Numbered from the stretch's first letter, positions 7,823 to 15,125 are shown. The stretch is 64,000 bases of DNA from Actinomycetota bacterium (GCA_023488455.1 JAMDDV010000001.1:1-64000); one strand, 5' to 3'. The notes: a model not told the origin generated them from the sequence alone. Numbers and translations: made by a program.

Positions 7823-8962
7823 ATGCAAAAGCAGATTAGCATACCATTAATAGTAGCTGTGCTTATTCTGATCCTTCTCATATCTTCTTCATGCTATGTG
7901 AATCTGGATGCGTTATTAAAGGAAATTGAGCAGGAAAAGACAATTAATACTGGCACTACCCCTACTACCGAAAAAGAGGGGGAGAACGATTATTCCCAGA
8001 TAAAGCCCGGGCTTGCACGTACAAGCGGCTTTGATATCTCCTATGAGGATGAGAATAAATTCAACACATTTCTTGAGGAGAACTGTTCGAGTGAGAAGCT
8101 CGGGAATGCGAAACTTATGCTGGGTGAGCTTAAGAAAAACTTTCCAAAAGGTTATTTTGTGATTGCAAAGTCAACCATATTTTTCTTGGAAGATGATAAA
8201 GATTTTGCGGTACAGTCACTCAATGCCTTTGGGGCTAATTTTACACCGCTGGATATGAGCACGTGGGTACATGAAGACATTCATACTTTAAGTTTTTGGC
8301 CTGCGGTAAGGATATACGGCTTTGGCAAAAAGGATTTTGAGAAAATAATTTTTAATCCAAATAAGGGAACCATTAACCAGATATACCTGATCACCGATTT
8401 CGGGGTATGGCTTAAAAGGGACGGGGAACTTTTTCAACGGGCTGAGATTTATGAAGATATAGAAAATCCCGAGGATTTTGACAGGACATACCTTGACAGG
8501 GAAGGATCAAAGGAAGCCGATATTTTTGGGATACTCGATGAGATAAATGCATACACGCATACAACCCAGACCGCAATTGCGCTGGAAGACCTGGTTGAAC
8601 ATGGCACGTCAAACAGCACAAGATACGGCCTTCTAAAGCAGATGATGCACCTTGAAATGTATTTAAAGAGGGCAAACGAAAAACACCCCAAGGTTTGGGA
8701 GTACATAACAAAAAATACTGGATTGTCATTTTTCATAATGAAACTCTGGGAGCAGGCAGCAAGATTCGAGGACTATATCAAAGACGATTACCGCTTTAAC
8801 CTCAACAGCCAGCCCGTCGCAGATTTTCTCTATGATCCTCCTAATTATTCAATAATGGATAAGCTCTTTACCGAATCCGGCATCGTAGAATTTAAATCCA
8901 AAGGTTTTGAAGACGTCGAGTTCGACGGCTACAAGATCTACTACCTCGAACACCCCGAGTAA
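7823..8962 (+). CDS. Predicted lipoprotein, unknown function
   Basis: This 379-residue protein begins with a hydrophobic signal (5-20) and SSSC with Cys24 as the likely lipidation site. A low-complexity Thr/Glu linker (about 40-55) precedes a large soluble domain. The C-terminal half has a conserved-looking helical stretch (DEINAYTHTTQTAIALEDL) followed by KQMMHLEMYLKRA, which resembles metal-independent helical bundle or inactive peptidase-like sequences but carries no HExxH. I cannot assign a function. It is in an operon with the upstream lipoprotein. Unusually aromatic, acidic C-terminus. Confidence 0.68.
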   Translation: MQKQISIPLIVAVLILILLISSSCYVNLDALLKEIEQEKTINTGTTPTTEKEGENDYSQIKPGLARTSGFDISYEDENKFNTFLEENCSSEKLGNAKLMLGELKKNFPKGYFVIAKSTIFFLEDDKDFAVQSLNAFGANFTPLDMSTWVHEDIHTLSFWPAVRIYGFGKKDFEKIIFNPNKGTINQIYLITDFGVWLKRDGELFQRAEIYEDIENPEDFDRTYLDREGSKEADIFGILDEINAYTHTTQTAIALEDLVEHGTSNSTRYGLLKQMMHLEMYLKRANEKHPKVWEYITKNTGLSFFIMKLWEQAARFEDYIKDDYRFNLNSQPVADFLYDPPNYSIMDKLFTESGIVEFKSKGFEDVEFDGYKIYYLEHPE

Positions 8963-8967
8963 AATAA

Positions 8968-9001
8968 CGTGGGTTAATTAGACTCCACGGTATTTAATAC
9001 C
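8968..9001. repeat. Hairpin-forming sequence at the 3' side of the NYN gene
   Basis: CGTGG (8968-8972) pairs with CCACG (8985-8989), and GGTATTTAATACC (8989-9001) is a palindrome overlapping the NYN stop codon. The GTGGGTTAAT core resembles the hairpin upstream of the same gene. It may also help to end transcription of the converging lipoprotein operon. Confidence 0.45.
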
Positions 9002-9485
9002 ACTTTACTGGTTTTTTAATAGTATATCCGAGTTTACTTTTTGCAATCTTGATCGCGGGTACTAGATCGCTATCTCCGCTAATAATTCTTGCTGTATCAC
9101 AATTGTCGTAGTAGAAATCTGAGAAAAGTTGAGAGACTATATTAATATCCGTCCTTTTCTCTTTTGGGATATTAACTGTATTAAGGCATAAACAGTTTAC
9201 GCAATTGAAATCTTTCGATGTTAAAATATAAGAACCGTAAAATATCTCAACTAATGGAGAGGTTTCAACAGCCTGAAGGTAGGTGTTTTGCCTTTTGATT
9301 TTGGCAGGATCATTTCTGACTCTTGATGTGAAATATTTAACTTTTACCAACTGTTGATTTGTGCCGCATAAGATCTCGGATAATTTCTGTATATCAAGCC
9401 ACTTATATCTGTTGATATTTAAATAATCAATACCATAATAAAGATTGAAACCGTCAATGTAAAAAATTACTCTTTGGTTTTGCAT
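8994..9485 (-). CDS. NYN-domain (LabA/DUF88-type) putative ribonuclease
   Basis: The 163-residue protein has the PIN-like NYN fold: Asp11 in FYIDGFNLYYG, Asp113 in EKRTDINIVSQL, and Asp138/Asp140 in ISGDSDLVPAI are the expected metal-binding acids. A Cys cluster (95, 98, 100) may bind zinc. Families of this type are RNA nucleases and often lie in accessory or toxin-like settings. The protein stops soon after the last acidic motif (KLGYTIKKPVKWY); many relatives continue for 20-40 residues, so the C-terminus may be truncated. The ATG has no Shine-Dalgarno site and lies 15 bases below a terminator-like hairpin (see 9501-9552). Confidence 0.82.
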   Translation of the reverse strand: MQNQRVIFYIDGFNLYYGIDYLNINRYKWLDIQKLSEILCGTNQQLVKVKYFTSRVRNDPAKIKRQNTYLQAVETSPLVEIFYGSYILTSKDFNCVNCLCLNTVNIPKEKRTDINIVSQLFSDFYYDNCDTARIISGDSDLVPAIKIAKSKLGYTIKKPVKWY

Positions 9486-9500
9486 TTTAGATTAATAATA

Positions 9501-9552
9501 AAAAAGCGGTTCTTTTGCAAGAACCGCATCCCACGGGTATTAACCGTGGGGG
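9501..9552 (-). promoter_or_regulatory. Tandem-hairpin, terminator-like leader of the NYN gene
   Basis: Read on the minus strand, a 7-bp GC-rich hairpin (9550-9544 with 9536-9530) is followed by a 9-bp hairpin (9527-9519 with 9514-9506, loop of four) and then a run of U from 9505 to 9501. This is the shape of an intrinsic terminator, placed 15 bases before the NYN start codon. A possible -10 TATATT (9567-9562) would start the RNA at the first hairpin. The arrangement would either cap the mRNA, attenuate it, or produce a short stable RNA together with a little read-through into the nuclease gene, as in type III toxin-antitoxin loci. The structure is seen; the role is inferred. Confidence 0.6.
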
Positions 9553-9661
9553 AGCGTTACTAATATAACCATATTTGTCAATCTTTTTCTTAATTAATGT
9601 AATTAAATTGCAGAGTATATAGTATCATTTAATTGTTAATTCATCTAATATTCAAACGACT

Positions 9662-10444
9662 GTGGAAATAATCTTTAGAAAGACACTGATTTATAAGAGT
9701 AATGTTGAATATGCGGATTATTGTATAAATCATGTTGAGGGTTGTGCCCATGGTTGCACTTATCCCTGCTATGCAATGATGTTAAAGAAAAGATGTGGGA
9801 TAGTTAAATCATATGAAGAATGGACTAAACCAAAGATAGTAGACAATTGCCTGGAGTTAATTGAAAAAGAAATTCCCAAATTTAAAAATAAAATACATAA
9901 ATTGTTTCTATGTTTTTCAACCGATCCATTTATGTATAAGGTAAATGAGGTAGAAAGCTTAACTATAAATATATTAAGAATTTTATATAAACAAAATATT
10001 TCTTCAGTTTTGATTAGCAAGGGATTATATCCTGAGTCTTTAATATATGATCCTTTAATAAGTAAAGAAAATGAGTATGGAATTTCAGTTGTTTCTTTAT
10101 CAGATGATTTTAGAAAAAAATATGAACCAAATGCTTCTCCAATTGACTATAGAATAAAGGCATTAAAACGACTTCATGAAGCAGGCTTGAAAACATGGGT
10201 TAGCATGGAACCTTACCCAACACCGAATATTATTGATCAGGACATAAATGAGTTATTATCAGAAATGTCTTTTGTCGATAGAATTGTTTTTGGCAAATGG
10301 AACTATAGTAGTAGAAGTACTGGGTATAGCGATTATAAAAATTTTTACAGCGCAAAGATCAAGGAAGTAATTAAATTCGGACATTTTAATGAAATAGAAG
10401 TTTACATTAAGAATGACACGTTGAATTTATCTGATTCAAATTAA
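9662..10444 (+). CDS. Radical SAM protein, SplB/COG1533-like
   Basis: This 260-residue protein resembles the photolyase-like radical SAM group (COG1533). The cluster region reads EGCAHGCTYPCYA with Cys28, Cys32 and Cys36, that is CX3CX3C rather than the canonical CX3CX2C. Later segments (LCFSTDPFM, VLISKGLYPESL, GISVVSLSDDFRKKYEPNA, RIKALKRLHEAGLKTWVSMEPYPTP) match the conserved strands of that family. The start is GTG 9662. Base composition is AT-rich compared with the core genes, in line with transfer. It stands alone between the NYN gene and small membrane proteins. The substrate is unknown; DNA or nucleotide modification is one option. Confidence 0.72.
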   Translation: MEIIFRKTLIYKSNVEYADYCINHVEGCAHGCTYPCYAMMLKKRCGIVKSYEEWTKPKIVDNCLELIEKEIPKFKNKIHKLFLCFSTDPFMYKVNEVESLTINILRILYKQNISSVLISKGLYPESLIYDPLISKENEYGISVVSLSDDFRKKYEPNASPIDYRIKALKRLHEAGLKTWVSMEPYPTPNIIDQDINELLSEMSFVDRIVFGKWNYSSRSTGYSDYKNFYSAKIKEVIKFGHFNEIEVYIKNDTLNLSDSN

Positions 10445-10524
10445 TCAGCGATCAATGCTTTTCAAATTTATGTAGTTTCTTTCCGTATAAACAATGTTTT
10501 TGACTACAACTTAAAACGTATCTG

Positions 10525-10572
10525 AGTGGGTCAGTTTTCAACCGCTAATAATAGATCAGTTTTAGACTGACA
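10525..10572. repeat. Possible remnant of an IS21-type element end
   Basis: Two related blocks, TCAGTTTTCA at 10531 and TCAGTTTTAG at 10556, lie 25 bases apart, the second running into ACTGACA. Paired GGGTCA/TGACA-type repeats of this kind are seen at the tips of IS21-family elements. No transposase is nearby, so this would be a solo end left by an old element. The evidence is only pattern likeness. Confidence 0.3.
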
Positions 10573-10649
10573 TTTTTAATAAAATTATGCAAAAACAACT
10601 TAAATTACTCTATAATTTTTAAAATTACTATGTAAATTGTGAGGTGGAG

Positions 10650-10829
10650 ATGAACCTCTTAATAATTGCGATAATTGCTTTCGTTATCGCAATCGTTGCG
10701 GCGATTTTTGGTTTCAGGGGATTAGCAGGAATATTATTTCTTGTTGCCCGAATCATTTTCTTTGTGTTTGCAGTAGTGTTTGTAATAATGCTGGTCTTAT
10801 ACCTATTCCGTGCGTGCACAATAATTTAA
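10650..10829 (+). CDS. Small membrane protein, DUF1328/YtjA-like
   Basis: The 59-residue protein has two hydrophobic helices joined by the glycine-rich turn AAIFGFRGLAGILFLVARI, which matches the DUF1328 (YtjA) family of tiny inner-membrane proteins that are often stress-induced. ATG 10650 is preferred to GTG 10644 because GAGG (10641-10644) then has normal spacing. It is followed after 30 bases by another small membrane protein. Function in the family is not established. Confidence 0.75.
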   Translation: MNLLIIAIIAFVIAIVAAIFGFRGLAGILFLVARIIFFVFAVVFVIMLVLYLFRACTII

Positions 10830-10859
10830 TACATACAAATAAACGGGGGTTAAGAAAAA

Positions 10860-11030
10860 ATGCATGCTCCAAAAAGAACAACATGGTGGATAGCAGTCAT
10901 ACTAATGGCCTTAAGCATAATAATGTACCTGGGTATTTTTAGGATTCCGATACTTTCCCAATTTACATACTGGTTTGCTGCTGCATCTTCAATTCTATTG
11001 ATAATTGCTACCAGAATCAGATCAATTTAG
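10860..11030 (+). CDS. Small two-helix membrane protein, unknown
   Basis: This 56-residue frame starts at ATG 10860 with GGGGGT about ten bases upstream. It encodes a basic N-terminus (HAPKRTTWW), a hydrophobic helix (WIAVILMALSIIMYLGIF), a short loop and a second helix (WFAAASSILLIIA), ending in basic RIRSI. The shape and its place right behind the DUF1328 gene argue that it is real. I recognise no family, though it resembles many unassigned two-helix proteins. Confidence 0.6.
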   Translation: MHAPKRTTWWIAVILMALSIIMYLGIFRIPILSQFTYWFAAASSILLIIATRIRSI

Positions 11031-11035
11031 ATAGT

Positions 11036-11221
11036 TCAATAGTTTTTTTGCGGGTGATAATGAATTGTGACTCTGTTGAGGCTTGACCCTATGTCTTTAA
11101 TATATGCTCTCTTATCCCTACATTCCTGGTCTAGAATCCACCCATCTTTTTTAAGTGCATTTACAAGTTGGTCTGCGGTAATATTCTTTAGCTGTTCCCA
11201 AATACGTTTTGGATAGTTCAA
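11036..11221 (-). pseudogene. Truncated HicA-like mRNA interferase remnant
   Basis: The 61 residues match the N-terminal two thirds of a HicA-type toxin: WEQLKNITADQLVNALKKDGWIL followed by RVTIHYHPQKNY. In intact relatives the HP-K-Y segment carries the catalytic His and is followed by about 20 more residues (a GPxLLKGLL-like helix). Here the frame stops directly after it, and no continuation is found in the other frames. The start is TTG, there is no HicB antitoxin gene beside it, and the catalytic His region is kept. I read it as a decayed orphan toxin rather than a working gene. Confidence 0.6.
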
Positions 11222-11345
11222 GCAGCAAGAGGTAAAGTTAGGGTTATTTCTTTGTAGCTACATCTTCGTGGAATTCCTTCCATAAACGCTTTATTGAGAT
11301 TAAATAGGCAAGAATTTTCTGGTTTTTAAAGGAATGTAGTGATTT

Positions 11346-11383
11346 ATTTCGTATTAATACTAAAAATAGTATTATTGCGAAAT
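11346..11383. promoter_or_regulatory. Palindromic operator upstream of the AbiE pair
   Basis: Left arm 11346-11362 and right arm 11367-11383 match as an inverted repeat at 15 of 17 positions around an AAAA centre. It ends three bases before ATG 11387. AbiEi antitoxins repress their own operon by binding inverted repeats, so this is the likely autoregulatory site; its overlap with the start region also rules out GTG 11339 as start. Confidence 0.65.
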
Positions 11384-11386
11384 AAA

Positions 11387-12004
11387 ATGCAATTTATTGA
11401 ACTTAAGGATGCTTTAAAGAGTTTTACTACATTTTCTCTTAAGGATATCAGGAGAATTGACAGTCATTTTTACCGCAGCAGGTTAAATGAATGGCAAGAT
11501 AAAGATTACATCAAAAAGGTAATCAAGGGCTATTATGTATTTTCGGATCAGGAAATTAACGAGCAGGTCCTTTTTAGAATTGCGAATCTGATATATAAAC
11601 CTTCATATATTTCACTTGAGATGGCACTATCCTATTATCAATTAATTCCTGAAAGCGTATTTGGAGTTACTTCAATTTCTACAAGAAGAACCTATAGATT
11701 CAAAACTGATTTTGCCGAATTCAGCTACCGCAGTATTAAACCCGAGCTGTTTTTTGGCTTTGATATCGCAGAAAGCAATGGAATTAATTTTAAAATAGCA
11801 ATAGTAGAGAAGGCTTTACTTGATTATTTTTATTTTAATCCTCATATAGATAATAAGGTGGGATTCGAGGATTTGCGCTTTAATACAGAGTCTTTTTTAA
11901 ATCAAATGCAAGAAGAAAGGTTAAATACTTACTTACACAGGTTTGGTAATAAAGCTTTAACAAGGAGGATCAATTCTTTTATGAGGTTTTGTAAAAATGC
12001 TTGA
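11387..12004 (+). CDS. abiEi: AbiEi-like antitoxin of a type IV toxin-antitoxin pair
   Basis: The 205-residue protein has a winged-helix N-terminus (LKDALKSFTTFSLKDIRRID, then YIKKVIKGYYVFSD) and a C-terminal domain with the PSYISLEMALSYY segment typical of the AbiEi antitoxin/transcription regulator group. It neutralises the downstream nucleotidyltransferase toxin and should repress the operon through the palindrome at 11346-11383. The frame stays open back to GTG 11339, but that would run through the operator; ATG 11387 is used. There is no Shine-Dalgarno site, so the mRNA may be nearly leaderless. It overlaps the toxin gene by 8 bases. Confidence 0.82.
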   Translation: MQFIELKDALKSFTTFSLKDIRRIDSHFYRSRLNEWQDKDYIKKVIKGYYVFSDQEINEQVLFRIANLIYKPSYISLEMALSYYQLIPESVFGVTSISTRRTYRFKTDFAEFSYRSIKPELFFGFDIAESNGINFKIAIVEKALLDYFYFNPHIDNKVGFEDLRFNTESFLNQMQEERLNTYLHRFGNKALTRRINSFMRFCKNA

Positions 12005-12776
12005 GATAGATCAGATAGCATCATTTTATCCTGAAAATATCAGGGGATTTAAAAGAAATATTTTAAGGGAATATCTGCAGTATAAGGTTTTGGAGATCGT
12101 GTTTGATTCAAAATTTGGCAGCAATCTTACTTTTATGGGCGGTACGGCAATTCATATGATTTATCAGAACGATAGATTTTCAGAAGATTTGGATTTCGAT
12201 AATTTAGGATTGGGTAAAACAGACTTTGAGGAACTATCATTGATTATCCAGAATAAATTAAAGCTTGAAGGTTACTCTTCTGAAGTTAGAAATAAATTCA
12301 CGGGCGCATTTCAGTCGCAAATTAAGTTTCCGGATATCTTGTTTGAAAGTGGACTGTCCAGTCATAGAAATGAAAAGCTTTTGATTGGGCTTGATGCTGA
12401 ACCACAGGGATTTAAATATGAGCCGGATAAGCCACTGCTGAATAAATTTGATGTCTTTCTAAAAATTAATGTCGTGTCTATTGATATTTTATTGTCACAG
12501 AAAATTTGCGCTGTGTTTAAACGCAGAAGAACTATGGGAAGGGATTTTTACGACATTGTCTTTCTTATGGGAAGGACAAAACCAAACCTTGATTATTTAA
12601 GATTGAAGTTGAATATAGATAGTTATTTGGAATTAAAAAATCGTCTTATTGATAAGTGCCGTAATTTAGATTTCGAGCGATTAGCCAGGGATGTCCAACC
12701 CTTTCTATTTAATCCTTCCAATTCGAAAAAGGTCTTGAATTTCTATGAATATATTAAACAGTATCGATTTGATTAA
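11997..12776 (+). CDS. abiEii: AbiEii/AbiGii-type nucleotidyltransferase toxin
   Basis: The 259-residue protein has the DUF1814-type minimal nucleotidyltransferase motifs: GGTAIH (48-53), RFSEDLDFD (60-68, with the metal-binding Asp64 and Asp66), a Lys in LLSQKICAVFKRR and the GRDFYDIVFL segment. AbiEii toxins transfer nucleotides onto RNA targets (tRNA in studied homologues) and give abortive phage defence or plasmid maintenance. All catalytic residues are present, so the toxin looks active. Its ATG lies inside the end of the antitoxin gene, giving translational coupling. A tRNA-Thr gene follows 107 bases downstream. Confidence 0.87.
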   Translation: MLEIDQIASFYPENIRGFKRNILREYLQYKVLEIVFDSKFGSNLTFMGGTAIHMIYQNDRFSEDLDFDNLGLGKTDFEELSLIIQNKLKLEGYSSEVRNKFTGAFQSQIKFPDILFESGLSSHRNEKLLIGLDAEPQGFKYEPDKPLLNKFDVFLKINVVSIDILLSQKICAVFKRRRTMGRDFYDIVFLMGRTKPNLDYLRLKLNIDSYLELKNRLIDKCRNLDFERLARDVQPFLFNPSNSKKVLNFYEYIKQYRFD

Positions 12777-12828
12777 TAGATGATTTATTAAATTTATTAT
12801 TTTCAACGAATCAGCTGGTCATGATTCT

Positions 12829-12856
12829 TTGGATTTTCCTTAAATTCCTGTAAAAT
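12829..12856 (+). promoter_or_regulatory. Putative promoter of tRNA-Thr
   Basis: TTGGAT (12829-12834), a 16-base spacer and TAAAAT (12851-12856) lie about 28 bases before the tRNA. Confidence 0.55.
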
Positions 12857-12883
12857 AAGCTTGTTCATAAGAAAATTCTTATT

Positions 12884-12958
12884 GCCGGTGTAGCTCAATG
12901 GCAGAGCAGCTGAATCGTAATCAGCAGGTTGTAGGTTCAAGTCCTATCGCCGGCTCCA
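12884..12958 (+). tRNA. tRNA-Thr (CGT anticodon), CCA encoded
   Basis: A full cloverleaf can be drawn: acceptor GCCGGTG with CGCCGGC (one G-U pair), D stem GCTC/GAGC, anticodon stem GCTGA/TCAGC with loop ATCGTAA giving anticodon CGT (reads ACG, Thr), a 5-base variable loop and a T arm with TTCAAGT. The 3' end is TCCA, so CCA is encoded. It lies between two toxin-antitoxin-like modules. Confidence 0.95.
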
Positions 12959-13006
12959 TGAATGTCGGATCCTACTATCTAATGCTTAACCCGTCCTGAT
13001 GATTGA

Positions 13007-13507
13007 TTAAATATCGGGTAAGAATTCCTTTATCGACATGGTTTTAACATTTCCTGCGGTTTCATTCAGAACCCGTTTTAAGTTCTCATCCTCTAAAATA
13101 GCTATTACCTCATTACTGTTGTCAATGAGCTGTGCACAAAGTGCGATTATTTCCACGTCACCCTTTTTGACTGAATGCTCCCATTTCTTATCAAATTTGC
13201 TCAGCCTGGTTCTCGCCTTATCCATTACTTCTGAATATCGAATGTAATCTATGGGTCTTATCTCTATCCAAACCTCCACTGCTTTTTTGAATCGGCTTGA
13301 TGACTCAAGGAGGTTTTTTGCTGTATTGGGGTAGAGAAGATGTAATTTCTCAGCCAGTTTTTGCGAATCCTCGATCAACTCTCTGGCGATTGCTGGTGGA
13401 ATGTAAACTTCAAAATCTTTGTTTATCGCGTTTTTGAGTAGATCCAATTTACCTCTTCGATCTATGAATATGAGCGATGAAGAGTCCGGGACGAGGGCTT
13501 TTAGCAC
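13007..13507 (-). CDS. PIN-domain putative ribonuclease toxin
   Basis: The 166-residue protein has a PIN-like layout: Asp8 in VPDSSSLIFI near the N-terminus, a Glu in PAIARELIED, and the late acidic motifs KKGDVEIIALCAQL and AILEDENLKRV. It is probably the toxin or effector of a two-gene unit. Its GTG start overlaps the stop of the upstream HTH gene (TAGTG), so the two are translated together. PIN proteins cut RNA with a Mg2+ site formed by these acids. Target and induction are unknown. Confidence 0.78.
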   Translation of the reverse strand: MLKALVPDSSSLIFIDRRGKLDLLKNAINKDFEVYIPPAIARELIEDSQKLAEKLHLLYPNTAKNLLESSSRFKKAVEVWIEIRPIDYIRYSEVMDKARTRLSKFDKKWEHSVKKGDVEIIALCAQLIDNSNEVIAILEDENLKRVLNETAGNVKTMSIKEFLPDI

Positions 13508-13962
13508 TATAAAATCCCGAGCTCGTCCAGGGCGATCATCAGTTCATAATATTCCATACCAATCTTCGAGGCTGTCTGACGAAGCGTAGATGTTGTTTTT
13601 CCCGATTTGAGATCTTTGGCTAGTTGGCGAATTTCGTTTAATTTTTCTCCGCCATACCTCTCACTGACAACCTGGAGATAGGGTGGTTCAGCCTCATATA
13701 CTGCTTCGTCCAGTGTCTCGTGACTGATCTTTATAGCAAAGGGAATAATGGAATACTGTTTTATTCTATTTTTTTGTTCCGATCTTATCAGCTTAACATT
13801 CTCAAGCTCTCGCAGGTACTTGTAGATCGTTGCCTTTGGATAATTTAACTGACTTGATATATGCTCTGCTGTTTCTCCCTCATGTTTTGCAAGATATGCT
13901 AATATCCTGACCCTATCGGAATTCCCCAAAGCCTGGAGGTAACTCATTATTTTTGTTGTCAT
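13507..13962 (-). CDS. ArsR-like winged-helix regulator paired with PIN gene
   Basis: The 151-residue protein has an ArsR/MarR-type winged helix (LQALGNSDRVRILAYLAKHEG, then HISSQLNYPKATIYKYLREL) and a C-terminal helical extension (from about residue 95) unlike common metal-sensing ArsR proteins; there is no metal-binding Cys pair. I propose that it is the antitoxin and autorepressor for the PIN protein encoded directly after it. The frame begins at GTG 13971, but AAGGTG sits six bases before ATG 13962, which is the better start. Two 11-base direct repeats lie just upstream. Confidence 0.75.
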   Translation of the reverse strand: MTTKIMSYLQALGNSDRVRILAYLAKHEGETAEHISSQLNYPKATIYKYLRELENVKLIRSEQKNRIKQYSIIPFAIKISHETLDEAVYEAEPPYLQVVSERYGGEKLNEIRQLAKDLKSGKTTSTLRQTASKIGMEYYELMIALDELGIL

Positions 13963-13982
13963 TGCAATCACCTTATATATAG

Positions 13983-14007
13983 AATATAGACTATATAATA
14001 TAGACTA
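13983..14007. promoter_or_regulatory. Direct-repeat operator of the HTH-PIN pair
   Basis: AATATAGACTA occurs at 13983-13993 and again at 13997-14007, a 14-base period, 20-45 bases upstream of the HTH start. The AT-rich setting overlaps the likely promoter, so this is a candidate site for autoregulation. Confidence 0.55.
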
Positions 14008-14063
14008 ATATTCGTATTTTGCAAGCTCCGGGTGATAAAGAGCTTGAGATTGTAGATTGAATT

Positions 14064-15125
14064 TTATACTTCTTGTACTTTTACTTTAAAGAATCTGCGC
14101 TGAAAATACAGTGCGACATTTACAAGTCCGATTAGGACCGGTACTTCGACCAGTGGTCCAATTACTGCGGCAAATGCTGCGCCCGAATTGATCCCAAATA
14201 CAGCGACTGCCACTGCGATCGCTAATTCGAAATTGTTGCTTGCTGCCGTAAAAGCAAGCGTAGCTGTTTTAGGATAGTCAGCGCCTATCTTTTTGCCCAT
14301 ATAGAATGAGACCATGAACATAACTACGAAATAAATTAGGAGCGGGATTGCGATCCTCACTACATCAAGAGGGATCTTAACTATATATTCCCCTTTTAAT
14401 GAGAACATGACGACTATTGTGAACAAAAGTGCGATCAGCGTAATTGGGCTTATTTTTGGTATAAATATTTTTTCATACCACTGTTTGCCTTTTGCTTTGA
14501 TCAGGCTGAAACGAGTAATTATCCCTGCGATGAAGGGGATGCCAAGGTATATGAACACGCTCTTTGCGATCTGACCAATTGTGATATCCACCACCGCACC
14601 ATGCAGGCCGAAAAATTTTGGGAGGACAGTTATGAATATGTAGGCATAGACCGAATAAAATATAACCTGGAATATCGAATTAAATGCGACAAGCCCTGCA
14701 GCATATTCTGTATCACCCTTTGCAAGCTCATTCCAGACAATTACCATGGCTATGCATCTGGCAAGGCCGATCATTATAAGTCCAACCATGTATTCCGGAT
14801 ATGAGTGGAGAAAAAGTATTGCCAGAAAGAACATCAGTATCGGACCGATTATCCAGTTCTGCACCAGTGAGAGGCCAAGCACTTTAACGTTGCGGAATAC
14901 ATCGCCAAGCTCTTCGTACTTGACCTTGGCAAGCGGAGGGTACATCATCAGGATCAAACCTATTGCAATTGGTATGTTTGTCGTATCTACGGATAATTTA
15001 GTTATGAAGCCAACCGCCTGGGGGATGAAAAAGCCAAGTCCTACTCCAAAGGCCATGGCCAGAAAGATCCATAAGGTTAAAAACCTGTCGAGAAATGATA
15101 ATCTTTTTGTTACTCCATCTGTCAT
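14064..15125 (-). CDS. acr3: Arsenite efflux transporter Acr3
   Basis: The 353-residue protein is a ten-helix membrane carrier of the Acr3/BASS superfamily that exports arsenite (and sometimes antimonite) with the proton-motive force. Family signatures include [13 protein letters not shown] with the conserved Cys needed for As(III) binding, and [20 protein letters not shown] late in the protein. Length and helix number are normal. The gene lies 43 bases downstream of arsR on the same strand, making a minimal arsR-acr3 operon; no arsenate reductase (arsC) is found in the window. Confidence 0.93.
   Translation of the reverse strand: MTDGVTKRLSFLDRFLTLWIFLAMAFGVGLGFFIPQAVGFITKLSVDTTNIPIAIGLILMMYPPLAKVKYEELGDVFRNVKVLGLSLVQNWIIGPILMFFLAILFLHSYPEYMVGLIMIGLARCIAMVIVWNELAKGDTEYAAGLVAFNSIFQVIFYSVYAYIFITVLPKFFGLHGAVVDITIGQIAKSVFIYLGIPFIAGIITRFSLIKAKGKQWYEKIFIPKISPITLIALLFTIVVMFSLKGEYIVKIPLDVVRIAIPLLIYFVVMFMVSFYMGKKIGADYPKTATLAFTAASNNFELAIAVAVAVFGINSGAAFAAVIGPLVEVPVLIGLVNVALYFQRRFFKVKVQEV

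Noticed and set aside
12884..12958. tRNA-Thr as an integration site with flanking attachment repeat
   Set aside because: No second copy of the tRNA 3' end and no integrase gene were found in the window.
12990..13020. Hairpin after tRNA-Thr as terminator
   Set aside because: Only a 5-bp stem with a loop of about 20 bases and no T run; too weak to call.
13983..14007. Direct repeats near 14.0 kb and 60.7 kb as CRISPR arrays
   Set aside because: Only two short copies each, without spacers of regular length and without cas genes.
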